The translations under genes and the position numbers were made by a program. From contig NZ_AP021874.1 of assembly GCF_009688945.1 (NCBI RefSeq), positions 1,736,001 to 1,800,000 of the forward strand: DNA of 64,000 nt, in the 5' to 3' direction. Positions 16,641-26,189 of the stretch are shown one piece after another; within the stretch, counting starts at the first letter, position 1; each line of letters starts with the position of its first letter. This DNA comes from Desulfosarcina alkanivorans (GTDB lineage: Bacteria; Desulfobacterota; Desulfobacteria; Desulfobacterales; Desulfosarcinaceae). The notes below the pieces were generated by a model. The model did no database searches and was not told the DNA's origin. It was given only the letters and a program-made list of their open reading frames with translations.

Positions 16641-17081
16641 ATGACCGACAAGTTTGATGCTTTCGTGGAGAAATTGCAGGAACAGATATTCGATGAAACC
16701 CGGGAGGCGTTCGGTGAAGACGGCTTCCAGCGCTGGCGGAATCCGCTTTTCCGCGGACCGCTTGCCGATGCGGACGCACACGCCAGTGTGACGGGCGATT
16801 GCGGCGACACCATGGAGATGTTCCTGAAATTCGAAAACAACCGGGTCTGCAAGGCCGCTTATGTGACCGACGGGTGCGGATCGAGCACGGTCTGCGGCAG
16901 TTTTGCCGCCGAAATGGCCCATGGCAAAAACCCCGATGAACTGACGGACATTACCGGCGATGCCATCCTCGCCAAACTTGGCCGATTCCCCGAAGAAGAC
17001 CGGCATTGCGCGTTCCTGGCGGCCGGGGCGCTGCAGGAGGCATTGAGCCGCTACATGGCCCGGAGCGTGAAACGCGATTGA
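16641..17081 (+). CDS. NifU/IscU-like Fe-S scaffold protein
   Basis: The 146-residue product contains the three ligand regions of the NifU N-terminal domain: GDCGDTMEMFLKF, TDGCGSSTVCGSFAAEM with two Cys, and the third Cys in RHCAFLAAGALQEAL. This fold builds [2Fe-2S]/[4Fe-4S] clusters. It is longer at the N-terminus than minimal IscU. Its place in the ORP-like operon suggests a dedicated scaffold for the NifX/Mrp proteins. About 115 nt of low-complexity intergenic sequence separate it from the previous gene. Confidence 0.85.
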   Translation: MTDKFDAFVEKLQEQIFDETREAFGEDGFQRWRNPLFRGPLADADAHASVTGDCGDTMEMFLKFENNRVCKAAYVTDGCGSSTVCGSFAAEMAHGKNPDELTDITGDAILAKLGRFPEEDRHCAFLAAGALQEALSRYMARSVKRD

Positions 17082-17154
17082 ACGACGGGGGCGGGTTCTG
17101 AGTTCCGGATTCCGGGTTCCCGTCGGTTTTTATGTCACTTTGGAGATCGAAAAC

Positions 17155-18090
17155 ATGACCATCAAACAGCCTGACTATCGCTATCTCTTCGGGCCGGTGC
17201 CGTCGCGCCGTTTCGGTCGCTCGCTGGGCATCGACCTGACACCGCACAAGACCTGCAGCCTGGACTGCGTTTTCTGCCAGCTGGGCCGAACGCCGGTGAA
17301 AACTCTCCAGAGAAAAGTATACGTCCCCACGGGCGAAGTCATTGACGAAATCGATCGCTGGCTGCAAACCGATGGCAACGCCGATTACCTGACCCTTTCC
17401 GGATCCGGAGAGCCTACCCTGCATGCCGAATTCGGCCACGTGCTGGCGCATCTTCGCCGCCAACCGATTCCATCGGTGCTGCTGACCAACGGCACCCTGC
17501 TCGACCGGCCGGAAGTGCAGGAGGCCGCCGCCCAGGCCCGGGTGGTCAAGGTGTCCCTGAGCGCCTGGGACCAGAAGTCATTCGAGTGGGTCAACCGCCC
17601 CCACGAGCAGCTTGCCTTCGCCACGGTGGTCGATGGCATTAAAACCTTCCGCAGCCGGTTTGACGGCCAGTTGTGGCTGGAAGTCTTTCTGCTGTCGGGC
17701 ATCAATGCCATGGCCAGGGATGTGCAGAAGATCGCCAGGCTGTCCGAGGGCCTGAAGCCGGACCGCATTCATCTCAACACCATCGCCCGGCCGCCCGCCG
17801 AGGATTTTGCCGCCGCCGTGCCCATGGCGCGGCTTGAGGAACTGGCCGACCTGTTCGACCCGCCGGCCCGGATTGCGGCCGTGTTCAACGGCAACCGCTC
17901 GAAAACGATCCAGGCCAACGAAACGACCCTTCTGGCCATGCTCAAACGCCGGCCCTGCACCATCAAACAGATCGAAGCGGCATTTGGCATGCACATCAAC
18001 GAGGTTTCCAAATACCTGGGTGCGCTCATGCAAACCAACCGCATTCGCGCCGACCGCAAAAACAATGAGGTCTACTATACGGCCAGCTGA
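17155..18090 (+). CDS. Radical SAM protein
   Basis: The 311-residue product has the radical SAM motif as CSLDCVFC (Cys 34, 38, 41: C-x3-C-x2-C), followed by LTLSGSGEPTLH, the glycine-rich SAM-binding region, and ends in a winged-helix-like region (CTIKQIEAAFGMHINEVSKYL). This architecture matches uncharacterised radical SAM proteins that begin with FGPVPSRRFGRSLGID. The ATG at 17155 follows GGAG. It is probably last in the ORP-like transcript. Substrate unknown. Confidence 0.88.
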   Translation: MTIKQPDYRYLFGPVPSRRFGRSLGIDLTPHKTCSLDCVFCQLGRTPVKTLQRKVYVPTGEVIDEIDRWLQTDGNADYLTLSGSGEPTLHAEFGHVLAHLRRQPIPSVLLTNGTLLDRPEVQEAAAQARVVKVSLSAWDQKSFEWVNRPHEQLAFATVVDGIKTFRSRFDGQLWLEVFLLSGINAMARDVQKIARLSEGLKPDRIHLNTIARPPAEDFAAAVPMARLEELADLFDPPARIAAVFNGNRSKTIQANETTLLAMLKRRPCTIKQIEAAFGMHINEVSKYLGALMQTNRIRADRKNNEVYYTAS

Positions 18091-18118
18091 AACGTCTGAA
18101 CCGCCCGCTCTTGCTTAA

Positions 18119-18162
18119 TGCTCGTCCAGAAACAGGCAGATTTGTCATTTATGGACGGGCAC
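18119..18162. repeat. Intergenic inverted-repeat element, copy B
   Basis: Same core as at 956 and 47995. Arms at 18119-18128 and 18152-18161 pair over 10 bp with one G-U pair; differences from copy A keep pairing. The remaining bases up to the next gene at 18459 show nothing else recognisable. Confidence 0.7.
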
Positions 18163-18458
18163 GGTTTAGTTTATGCTTGACCGCCGGCATCTTCCCAGCC
18201 TATTTTTCAGCATCGGCCCGTGTTGACAATCCACCTTCCCTTCCACAGGCGATCCCGATCGTCCTGTCAGCCGGAACCCCCTGCCGGCAGCGAATGGCCC
18301 GTCCGCTCAACGCCGACAGCCCCTGTTGGAGGGCTTTTCGGTTACGGTCATCGCACCGGTACAGGATAATGGGGCCGCAGTCAGGCCGGGCATTTTTTTT
18401 CCACGGGCCTATCCTTGACAGACCATGATAACCACCCAGGATGAAGGAGGAGCAGGTC

Positions 18459-19070
18459 ATGAGAATTCTGATTGTGTACTACTCCACGTATGGCCATGTC
18501 CATAAAATGGCGGAGGCGGTTGCCGAGGGCGTCGCCCGGATCGACGGCGCCGAAGCGGCTTTGCGGCGTGTCCCGGAAACCCTTCCAGAAAAAGTGCTCG
18601 AGCAGATGGGAGCGGTCGAGGCCCAGCAGGCCATATCCCATGTGCCCGTCTGCACGGTCGACGAACTGGCTGCCGCGGATGCGGTCATTTTCGGAACGCC
18701 GACAAGGTTCGGCAATATGTGCGGACAAATGCGCCAGTTCCTGGATGCCACCGGGGGGTTGTGGGCCAAAGGGGCGCTGGTGGGAAAAGTCGGAAGTGTA
18801 TTTACCAGCAGTGCGACCCAGCATGGGGGACAGGAATCGACCCTGCTTTCGTTTCACATCTCGCTGCTGCATCACGGATTCGTGATCGTGGGGCTGCCCT
18901 ATGCGTTTCAGGGGCAGATGCGCATCGATGAGGTCACCGGGGGATCGCCCTACGGCGCATCGACGATTGCCGGCGGTTCAGGGGAGCGAATGCCAAGCGA
19001 AAATGAACTGGATGCGGCCCGTTTCCAGGGAGAGCATGTCGCCGGCATCGCTTCCAGGCTGAAGGACTGA
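18459..19070 (+). CDS. wrbA: WrbA-type NAD(P)H:quinone oxidoreductase
   Basis: The 203-residue flavodoxin-fold protein shows the FMN phosphate loop [12 protein letters not shown], the WrbA block [30 protein letters not shown] and [10 protein letters not shown]. WrbA reduces quinones by two electrons with NAD(P)H, avoiding semiquinone. The ATG at 18459 follows GGAGGAGCAGGTC, a good site; an ATG 18 nt earlier is part of that site. It stands alone; a GGDEF relic converges on its 3' end. Confidence 0.95.
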   Translation: MRILIVYYSTYGHVHKMAEAVAEGVARIDGAEAALRRVPETLPEKVLEQMGAVEAQQAISHVPVCTVDELAAADAVIFGTPTRFGNMCGQMRQFLDATGGLWAKGALVGKVGSVFTSSATQHGGQESTLLSFHISLLHHGFVIVGLPYAFQGQMRIDEVTGGSPYGASTIAGGSGERMPSENELDAARFQGEHVAGIASRLKD

Positions 19071-19092
19071 CCCGCCACCCGGCTCCGCCGGA

Positions 19093-19613
19093 CCGACGAT
19101 GGTATCGTTAATTTGCTTGAAGTGATCGATATCAAACAGTATCAATGATACGTTTTGGTTATATCGTTCCGCACGACGAATTCCATATTCGAGATGCTCG
19201 TTGAAATGTTGCCGGTTGTATAAATTCGTCAGGGAATCGGTCGTTGCCAGTTTATGAAGGTATTTGTTTTTGTTCTCCAGTTCTGAGTGCTGGTTCTCCA
19301 GTTTGGCGACCAGAGGCGACACCGTTCTCCTCATGATCAGCCCGCTCAAAAGAACCAGGGCAAAGGCACCGGCATAAGTAATGAGGGCGGTCCTTATGAA
19401 TGGGCGACGCAGATCTTCAAGATAAATTTTCGCTACGATTCCCAGCCCTGCATGAAAAGCCATACCTGCAAAACCGGTTGATTCCGGTGTAATTGAAAAA
19501 TACGTATTCCAGACCGATGCTCTTGAACGCCCAGCGCAAAGCACAATCCGGGAAAAAAGCAGTTGCCATTCCCCTGCATTCAGGCAAAAAACAGCAAAAC
19601 TCTTACCACGCAT
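19093..19613 (-). pseudogene. Truncated diguanylate cyclase (GGDEF) gene
   Basis: The frame shows the end of a periplasmic sensor region (LGIVAKIYLEDLRRPFIRTALITY), a membrane helix, and the beginning of a GGDEF domain (TTDSLTNLYNRQHFNEHL; VSLILFDIDHFKQINDT). It breaks off right after that, before the GGDEF motif, next to the wrbA stop. The N-terminal part also looks eroded. With no catalytic half it cannot make c-di-GMP. Confidence 0.75.
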
Positions 19614-19917
19614 AGCTTCAACGCCCTCACCTCCGCCAGGGGCGCTGGCGGCACCCGGCCCGGGACGTGAGAGCCGGACGGTTCGTCCCTTTGACCCCGC
19701 AAACGGAACGACGGGTTGTTGACGGTGATGAAAGACCCGGTCGCGAGTCTCAATCCGTGTATCGGCAACGGGGCCATATCCCACAGGCTGCCGGTTGCGT
19801 GTTTCTTCTTAAGTTCCCCGCCTTTCTTGACGAAAAGAATTGACAAGTAAACGTTGACATCAGGTTAGCGGGTGCGGTTTCGCCGTGCCCCTGTATCCCA
19901 ACCCAAAAAGGACAACC

Positions 19918-22080
19918 ATGCAACTCACCTCCATCAAAAACAAAATGGTCATCGGCGGCGTTATGGCGGTTCTCATCCCCCTTTCCATCGTCGGCACCAT
20001 TGGCGTTAAAAAATCATCCGACGCACTGAACCGGGCGGCGACATCGAACGCGCAAACCATGGCCGTGACCATTGCGGGCATGGTTGCCGATGAACTTGCC
20101 GGACAGGCCAGCACCATCCGGGCCATCTCCGGCGTTCCCCTCTGGGCATCGCTTTTGAACGATGCCGGCAATGCGGCCATGCAACGGCAGGGTATGGCAG
20201 CCATTCAATCCATCGCCGCCAGGCTCGGTTCCGAGGCCTACCAGGGTATATTCCTTGCCGACAACCGGGGCATGATGCTCATGGGATCGACCGCCGATGG
20301 AAAGACCCGGCCCTTTGCCAAGGTCGACGTCTCCGATCGGGCCTACTTCAAGCAGGTCCAGGCCACAGGACGGGCCGTCATCGGAAAGGCGGTCAAATCG
20401 AAAATCGACGGGTTGCCGGTCAATGTGCTGGCCGCCCCCATCCTGGATCCCGGGAACGGCAAGGTTCTCGGGATGATGGGCCTGATCTTCAGACTCGGAT
20501 TTCTGAGTGAAGACCTGAGCGAAGCCCGGATCGGCGATACGGGCTATCCGTTCATCATCGACGGGACCGGCCTCCTGGTGGCCCACCCGAAAGACGAATA
20601 CGTCATGGATCTGAATCTTTCCGGGCAGCCGGGGATGGAACGTTTTATCCGGCGAATGATCAACCGGGAAACCGGGGTGGACGATTATGTTTTCAAGGGT
20701 GTGGCCAAGATCTGCGGGTTCGCACCGGTCGGCAATACGGACTGGTCCGTGGGGGCCACCCAGAACCGGGACGAATTTCTGGCCGCCTCGGCATCCATCC
20801 GCAACACCAACCTGGCGTTGGGGGCATTTTCCGTAGGGGTCACTCTCCTGGCTTTTTTCTTTTTCGCCCGATCCCTGGTGAAACCGATCAATAGTACGGT
20901 TGAGAGCCTGAAAGACATCGCCACCGGCGAGGGTGATCTGACCCAGCGGCTGCCCATGAACCGGGTCAACTGCTCCAGAGCGATGGGATGCGGAAACGAC
21001 GATTGCCCGGAATATGGCCGGCATGCCAGTTGCTGGGATACGGTCGGCTCCAATGCCACCCAGGTCCATTGCCCCAAAATCATCAGCGGGGAATATGCAT
21101 CCTGCCACGAATGCAAGGTCCTGAATATGGCCATCAAAAATGAAACCGATGAAATGAAGGTCTGGTTCAATACGTTCATCGGACAGATTCACCATATTGT
21201 CTCCGATGTGTCGGAAAATGCGAAGCAGGTCGCGTCGTCGTCCAGCGCATTGTCCGCCATTTCCAGGGACATGTCCACCGGTGCATCGGAAACATCCCAG
21301 CGCGCCCAGACGGTGTCAGCCGCTTCGGAAGAGATGAGCACCAACCTGAACAGTGTCGCCGCGGCCATGGAACAGTCCAGCACCAACACCAACATGGTGG
21401 CCACGGCCGCCGAAGAAATGACGGCGACCATCAATGAAATTGCCGGAAATGCCGAAAAGGCCCGTAAAATTTCAAGTGATGCGGCCGACAAATCCAAAGG
21501 TGCCTCCGAGAAGATGAGCGCCCTTGACCGGCTGACCCAGGCCATCGGCAAGGTCACCGAAACCATTACGGAGATCTCCGAACAGACCAACCTGCTGGCG
21601 CTCAACGCCACCATCGAGGCGGCCCGGGCCGGAGAGGCCGGCAAAGGGTTTGCGGTGGTCGCCAACGAAATCAAGGAACTGGCCAGGCAGACGGCCGGCG
21701 CGACCCACGACATTAAAAAACAGATCGAAGACGTGCAATGCACCACCGGGTCAACGGTATCGGACATCGACGAAATTACCGATGTCATCGCCTCGGTGAA
21801 CGAGATCGTGACCACCATCGCCACTGCCGTGGACCAGCAGAGTGCCGCCACCGGTGAAATTGCCGCCAACATTGCCCAGGCGTCCCGGGGGATCCAGGAG
21901 GTCAACGAAAACGTGAGCCAGAGCTCCAGCGCCTCCGGCGAGATTGCCCGGAACATTGCCGAGGTGAACCACAGCGCCGATGAAATGGCGTCGAGTTCGG
22001 ATCAGGTCAAAATCAGTGCCGATGAACTGCAGAAAATGTCTTCCGCACTCAATACCATCGTGGGCCGTTTCAAGATCTGA
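19918..22080 (+). CDS. Methyl-accepting chemotaxis protein with Cys-rich insert after HAMP
   Basis: The 720-residue receptor has an N-terminal membrane helix (about 8-30), a periplasmic Cache-type sensor ([41 protein letters not shown]), a second helix (about 300-322), HAMP ([26 protein letters not shown]), and a signalling domain with the hairpin [28 protein letters not shown]. Between HAMP and signalling domain (about 351-398) seven cysteines occur spaced C-x5-C-x4-C-x8-C-x12-C-x10-C-x2-C, which suggests a metal or Fe-S site sensing redox or metal in the cytoplasm. The ATG at 19918 follows AAAAAGGACAACC. No che genes are nearby. Confidence 0.95.
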   Translation: MQLTSIKNKMVIGGVMAVLIPLSIVGTIGVKKSSDALNRAATSNAQTMAVTIAGMVADELAGQASTIRAISGVPLWASLLNDAGNAAMQRQGMAAIQSIAARLGSEAYQGIFLADNRGMMLMGSTADGKTRPFAKVDVSDRAYFKQVQATGRAVIGKAVKSKIDGLPVNVLAAPILDPGNGKVLGMMGLIFRLGFLSEDLSEARIGDTGYPFIIDGTGLLVAHPKDEYVMDLNLSGQPGMERFIRRMINRETGVDDYVFKGVAKICGFAPVGNTDWSVGATQNRDEFLAASASIRNTNLALGAFSVGVTLLAFFFFARSLVKPINSTVESLKDIATGEGDLTQRLPMNRVNCSRAMGCGNDDCPEYGRHASCWDTVGSNATQVHCPKIISGEYASCHECKVLNMAIKNETDEMKVWFNTFIGQIHHIVSDVSENAKQVASSSSALSAISRDMSTGASETSQRAQTVSAASEEMSTNLNSVAAAMEQSSTNTNMVATAAEEMTATINEIAGNAEKARKISSDAADKSKGASEKMSALDRLTQAIGKVTETITEISEQTNLLALNATIEAARAGEAGKGFAVVANEIKELARQTAGATHDIKKQIEDVQCTTGSTVSDIDEITDVIASVNEIVTTIATAVDQQSAATGEIAANIAQASRGIQEVNENVSQSSSASGEIARNIAEVNHSADEMASSSDQVKISADELQKMSSALNTIVGRFKI

Positions 22081-22130
22081 TCCATCGCCGCCCAAATCCC
22101 CCCCCGGTGTTGCAAACGATGGGGCATAGA

Positions 22131-22168
22131 AAAAGCGGCAGGCCATCGACAGGCCCGCCGCTTTTTTT
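22131..22168. terminator. Bidirectional intrinsic terminator
   Basis: AAAAGCGGC/GCCGCTTTT with an inner AGGCC-containing part forms a stem flanked by A and T runs on both strands. It serves the chemoreceptor gene (plus) and the small Cys protein gene (minus). Confidence 0.8.
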
Positions 22169-22187
22169 GTGATTCAGATCCCGGTCG

Positions 22188-22367
22188 CTATCCGTCCTGC
22201 ATGCATTGCCTGGCCCTGCGCCCGCTGACTTTCGCGGCCCGGCGGTAGCATCGATGCCGTTCCTGCGAGGAGTTGGATTCCTTTTCGCAGGCGCCGAGCT
22301 GGTGAACCAGGCGGTCGTGTTCCAGCGAGCAGCAGCGTTTGTTCTTATTACTGTATATATTTTTCAT
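22188..22367 (-). CDS. Small Cys-containing protein, 59 residues
   Basis: The frame starts with ATG at 22367 after CACGAGGTGCCACC and encodes 59 residues: a basic start (MKNIYSNKNKRCC), SLEHDRLVHQLGACEKE, and the ending CYRRAAKVSGRRARQCM. The end pattern CYR-x-AA-x-x-SGRR-x-R-x-C recalls short uncharacterised proteins common in sulfate reducers. Five Cys suggest metal binding or disulfides. A terminator follows 20 nt after the stop. Function unknown. Confidence 0.65.
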   Translation of the reverse strand: MKNIYSNKNKRCCSLEHDRLVHQLGACEKESNSSQERHRCYRRAAKVSGRRARQCMQDG

Positions 22368-22481
22368 GGTGGCACCTCGTGGCTGAGGGTTGACGGTTCC
22401 CTATGCAGAATGAAAGACACAGCCCCGAATACAGGCTCGTAACCCCATCGGTCAGTGCTTCCATCCATCGATTGATTTAAA

Positions 22482-22496
22482 TACCACTTTGTGGTA
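22482..22496. promoter_or_regulatory. Perfect palindrome, possible operator
   Basis: TACCACTTTGTGGTA (6-bp arms, 3-bp centre) lies in the 371-bp gap between the small Cys gene and the FAD oxidase. No regulator gene is adjacent; the rest of the gap shows nothing else. Confidence 0.3.
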
Positions 22497-22738
22497 ATTT
22501 CGTCCAGTACACGAATTGCCCCATGCGCATCCCCGACGCACGCCGCGCTTCGTTCCGATCCGGACCCTGCCTGCCTGAATCCTTTCAGGGGATGCCCGTA
22601 TTCCAGACATCATCTGGAACGCCATAAAAAAAGCACCCCGGCCGCCTGCCGCGGCCGCAGTCCGTGGAGCATCAACGGCGACCCCACGGGCTGCGGCACG
22701 GTGGCACGCCAGGCGGGGGTAAAGCCAGGGAGGACCCC

Positions 22739-24124
22739 ATGATGGATGAAACAAATACTGCGGCGTTGAAAGCAGGTTTTCGCGGCCGGTTGATCCGGCC
22801 TGAAGACGAAAACTACGACCAGGCCAGGAAACTTTACAACGGGATGATCGACAAGCGGCCGGGGCTGATCGCGCGCTGTGCGGATGCGGGAGACGTGATC
22901 GCCGCCGTCCGATACGGTCGGGCGAACAACCTGCTGACGGCTGTCCGCGGCGGGGGGCACAACGGGCCGGGACTGGGCAGCTGCGACGGCGGCATGGTGA
23001 TCGATCTGTCACTGATGAAAGGCGTTCACGTCAACCCGGACCGCCGAACGGTCCGGGTCGAACCCGGCTGCACCCAGGGCGACATGGACCATGCCACCCA
23101 TGCGTTCGGCCTGGCGGTGCCGGCCGGGATTGTCTCGACAACAGGCGTGGGCGGGCTCACGCTGGGCGGCGGCCACGGGTACCTTTCGCGCCAGTACGGC
23201 CTGACCATCGACAACCTGATCGAGGCCGACGTGGTGCTGGCCGACGGCAGGTTCGTTACGGCCAATGAATCCAGCCACAAAGACCTGTTCTGGGCCCTGC
23301 GCGGCGGCGGCGGTAATTTTGGCGTTGTCACCAGCTTTCTTTTCCGGGCCCACCCGGTAAAGGACATTTTCGGCGGTTTGATTTTCTGGGACGCCGAAGA
23401 GGCACGCCGGGTCATGCAATGGTACCGGGAATTCCTGCCCCGGGCACCGGAGGCGTGTTCTCCGTTTCTGGGTCTTAAAACCGTTCCTCCGGCACCGCCT
23501 TTCCCGGAAGAAATCTGGGGGCGAAAGGTCTGCGCCCTGATTTCCAGCTGTGACGCCCCCCCCGAAAAAGCCGTGGAGGTCATCCAGCCGGCCTACGACA
23601 ACACCCCCGCCCCCATCTTCGACCTCATGGTGTCCATGCCGTTCACGGCGATCCAGGGGTTGTTCGACCCGCTGCTGCCCAGCGGCCTGCAGTGGTACTG
23701 GAAAGGGGACTTCGTCAGGGAATTGCCCGACGCGGCGATCGACGTCCACCTCGAACACGCTGCCAAAGCGCCCACGACGCTTTCATTGATGCACCTTTAC
23801 CCGGTCGACGGGGCGGTGCATCGCATCGGCCCGTCGGATACGGCCTGGCGGCACAGGGATGCCACCTGGTCCATGGTGATTGCCGGCATCGACCCGGACC
23901 CGGCCAATGCCGAGGCCCTCAAGTCCTGGGCCAGAGCCTATTGGGAGGCGCTGCGGCCCCACACCATGGACGGCGGCTATGTCAATTTCATGATGGAGGA
24001 AGGGGCCGACCGCATCAGGGCCACCTATGGCGAGAACTATCGGCGGTTGACGGCCATCAAAAAGGATTACGATCCGACCAACTTCTTCCGGGTGAACCAG
24101 AACATAGCCCCCGCCGTCGCATAA
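22739..24124 (+). CDS. FAD-linked (berberine-bridge-type) oxidoreductase
   Basis: The 461-residue product has a PCMH-type FAD domain: AVRGGGHNGPGLGSCDGG, in which the His is the usual covalent FAD attachment site, VEPGCTQGDMDHATHAFG and TTGVGGLTLGGGHGYLSRQYGLTIDNLIEADVV. The C-terminus is a BBE motif (NFMMEEGADRIRATYGENYRRLTAIKKDYDPTNFFRVNQNI). Such enzymes oxidise alcohols, sugars or alkaloid-like compounds, usually with oxygen, which is odd for a strict anaerobe; another acceptor may be used. The ATG at 22739 follows GGGAGGACCCC. Confidence 0.92.
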   Translation: MMDETNTAALKAGFRGRLIRPEDENYDQARKLYNGMIDKRPGLIARCADAGDVIAAVRYGRANNLLTAVRGGGHNGPGLGSCDGGMVIDLSLMKGVHVNPDRRTVRVEPGCTQGDMDHATHAFGLAVPAGIVSTTGVGGLTLGGGHGYLSRQYGLTIDNLIEADVVLADGRFVTANESSHKDLFWALRGGGGNFGVVTSFLFRAHPVKDIFGGLIFWDAEEARRVMQWYREFLPRAPEACSPFLGLKTVPPAPPFPEEIWGRKVCALISSCDAPPEKAVEVIQPAYDNTPAPIFDLMVSMPFTAIQGLFDPLLPSGLQWYWKGDFVRELPDAAIDVHLEHAAKAPTTLSLMHLYPVDGAVHRIGPSDTAWRHRDATWSMVIAGIDPDPANAEALKSWARAYWEALRPHTMDGGYVNFMMEEGADRIRATYGENYRRLTAIKKDYDPTNFFRVNQNIAPAVA

Positions 24125-24235
24125 AGCCATGGTATAATGCACAAGGGTCAGGTTTCAGGCCATGGACGGACGGGCCAAATCATGATAGAGAATGTCCGTC
24201 CGGAAAGATGAGAAGAATCTCCGACGGGTATTGAA

Positions 24236-24691
24236 ATGAAAATCATCCCTTTTGAAGACCGTCTGGCACCGGTATTCGGCCGACTGAACCGGGACTGGCT
24301 CGACCATTTCTCCCTGAGAGAAGCGGCCGACGACCGGCACCTGGATGCGCCCCGGGAGTCCATCATCGCCCGAAACGGGCAGATCTTTTTTGCCGTCGAG
24401 GGGGATGACGTGCTCGGCACCTGCGCCGCCATCCCCCACGGCAACGGCGTTTTCGAAATGGCCAAACTGGCAGTTGCCCCATCTGCACGGGGCAAGGGCA
24501 TCGGCCGGCAACTGGCCCGGGCGGCGATCGACTACGCCAGGGGTGCCGGTGCGCAAAAAGTGGTCCTGGAGTCCAACCACAAGCTGGCCATGGCCCTGGC
24601 ATTGTATGAATCCATGGGGTTCGTCCACGCCCCCCTTCCCGCTGACCTCAGCTATGTGACCGCCGACGTCTACATGGAGCTTGCGCTTTGA
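24236..24691 (+). CDS. GNAT-family N-acetyltransferase
   Basis: The 151-residue protein has the acetyl-CoA loop VAPSARGKGIGRQLARAAID, preceded by GNGVFEMAKLAV and followed by VLESNHKLAMALALYESMGF. It transfers an acetyl group from acetyl-CoA to an amine of unknown identity. A broken near-copy is at 47395-47848, including about 100 bp of downstream sequence. The start ATG is kept here and lost in the copy. Confidence 0.93.
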   Translation: MKIIPFEDRLAPVFGRLNRDWLDHFSLREAADDRHLDAPRESIIARNGQIFFAVEGDDVLGTCAAIPHGNGVFEMAKLAVAPSARGKGIGRQLARAAIDYARGAGAQKVVLESNHKLAMALALYESMGFVHAPLPADLSYVTADVYMELAL

Positions 24692-24869
24692 GGGCGGTGA
24701 TCCAAGGGAACGGATCGTGCATTTTCCTCACCGTCCGCTTCCGCCCCGGCAGATGGTTCACCCCCACCAGGCCCCTGTAGAAAAGTGTGATGAAAGGGCC
24801 AGATGGTTTCAACGGCCATAAGTGCGGGCACAACCGATACTGAATCAGTGCAACGGATTGGTAACATAC

Positions 24870-25062
24870 GACAGGGTCTTGAACGACTTTCAGGCACTGT
24901 TGAAATGGAAGAATTCGTTATCGGCGGTCAGAAGCCTGGCAAACGAGGCCGCGGTGCCGATGGCCAAGCCTCCGTGGCTGCGGAGGTTGAGAAAAAGGTC
25001 AAAAAACCCGGCCGTATCCGATTGCAGGTGGCGCCGGATTGCTCCGGCGATGTTTTAATGTC
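24870..25062 (+). pseudogene. Relic of an IS1595/ISXO2-type transposase
   Basis: About 60 codons resemble the central part of ISXO2-like transposases: LERLSGTVEMEEFVIGGQ, KPGKRGRGADGQASVAAEVE, GRIRLQVAPDCSGDVL. The usual catalytic Asp (VDE) is a Glu (MEE) here, and neither the N-terminal part nor the rest of the DDE domain is present. No terminal inverted repeats were seen. Confidence 0.6.
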
Positions 25063-25394
25063 GTGTCCCTCCATAAATGGCCAGTTTGCCCGATATCTGC
25101 ATGTGTCGTGTTGGATGCAAGTGTCGTCCATTGTTATTCATGGTCAAGCTTAAACGCAGAATTTTCAACAAACGGTTCTTTTTGTGATGGATGTTACCAA
25201 CCAATATGGGGTGCTAAGCCCATAGATTCCCGTGAAAAATACGGTTAACTTGAGACGAAGTTGGTCCGGCAGACTCAATCCTGAGTTAATTACTCATCGA
25301 CATTTGTAAGAACCTAAGACGGGGCAGGCGTCCCTTTATCTTGATGAGAAAGATGCTCAACCGACGCCCCCCCTTATCCGGAGAGGCGCCCGCC
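25063..25394. other. Intergenic region
   Basis: This stretch is more AT-rich than its surroundings and contains no supported gene. A GC-rich imperfect stem (GGGCAGGCG near 25323 with AGGCGCCCGCC near 25384) precedes the promoter of the small coiled-coil gene. Confidence 0.35.
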
Positions 25395-25424
25395 TTGACA
25401 TCGAATTAACTGAAATCGTATAAA
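25395..25424 (+). promoter_or_regulatory. Sigma70 promoter
   Basis: A consensus TTGACA, an 18-nt spacer and TATAAA, about 90 nt before the small coiled-coil gene. Confidence 0.65.
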
Positions 25425-25516
25425 GTTAATCAGTCCCCACTGCAAATGGAGATGGTTGGCAGCCAAGGCAGCCGACATCGACCAAGTGGAGCACCTCACA
25501 TACACAAGGAGGAATG

Positions 25517-25690
25517 ATGGATTCGGATCTGAGGGACGCCTTGGCCGTATTGGAAAAGAAACTCGAGGCCATAGAAGAAAAAATAGACATCCTTGCTGAC
25601 GATGTGGAGGAGATCAAAGAGATGCTTCCAACGACCCTGGATGAAGATCTGTCTGAGATCAAGTCAACACTCATGCAAATGGAACAATAA
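25517..25690 (+). CDS. Small acidic coiled-coil protein, 57 residues
   Basis: The ATG at 25517 follows AAGGAGG; another ATG 3 nt earlier is too close to it. The product is a heptad-patterned helix (LAVLEKKLEAIEEKIDILADDVEEIKEML) with a short acidic tail and no Cys. It probably forms a coiled-coil dimer or trimer or binds a partner. A good sigma70 promoter lies upstream. I do not recognise a family. Confidence 0.7.
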   Translation: MDSDLRDALAVLEKKLEAIEEKIDILADDVEEIKEMLPTTLDEDLSEIKSTLMQMEQ

Positions 25691-25719
25691 AAGATCGGAT
25701 CGTCACAAGAATCGGTGGA

Positions 25720-26046
25720 ATGAAAGCAGACCGACATGGATTGGTTGCAGCACCGGAAGCTGATGATTCACCGAATACCCATCTGTCGGATGCAACCAGA
25801 AGCGAACTCAAGCTGGCCGAAAAATCGCTCCGCCGACCAATCGCCAAACGGAGGCTTGCATACGCATACCCGATGCAGGCCAAGTTGAGACGGCCTGAGG
25901 GGAATGTCTTCACAGCATTGACTTTCTGCGCGTCTGCCCTGCGGCTGAATGCATCCAACCCGGACATCCATTTGCACCATGCCCTGAACCTGATGACGCT
26001 TCAACGCAACGGCGGTTCCATTGCCGCACTGCATCAGGCAAGGTGA
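25720..26046 (+). CDS. Hypothetical protein with a TPR-like end
   Basis: The 108-residue frame follows the coiled-coil gene after 29 nt. Its second half (ALTFCASALRLNASNPDIHLHHALNLMTLQRNGGSIAALHQAR) has TPR-like spacing. The first half is unfamiliar. It may be a remnant of a longer TPR protein. Minus-strand frames overlap it, and the ribosome site (GGTGG) is weak. Confidence 0.35.
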   Translation: MKADRHGLVAAPEADDSPNTHLSDATRSELKLAEKSLRRPIAKRRLAYAYPMQAKLRRPEGNVFTALTFCASALRLNASNPDIHLHHALNLMTLQRNGGSIAALHQAR

Positions 26047-26189
26047 TCTGTTTCTGCTTGGTGGGAAATCGTTGAGGGAAGAACAACCGCATCGTCTGCC
26101 ACGAGCCTGGAAACGATGCGGGCGATTTCTACTTTCAGGCAGATAGTACATGCCGAACACTGCAGGAGAACGACTGCATCCATTTTCGC

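Noticed and set aside
20014..21195. 393-residue minus-strand ORF
   Set aside because: Antisense to the chemoreceptor gene.
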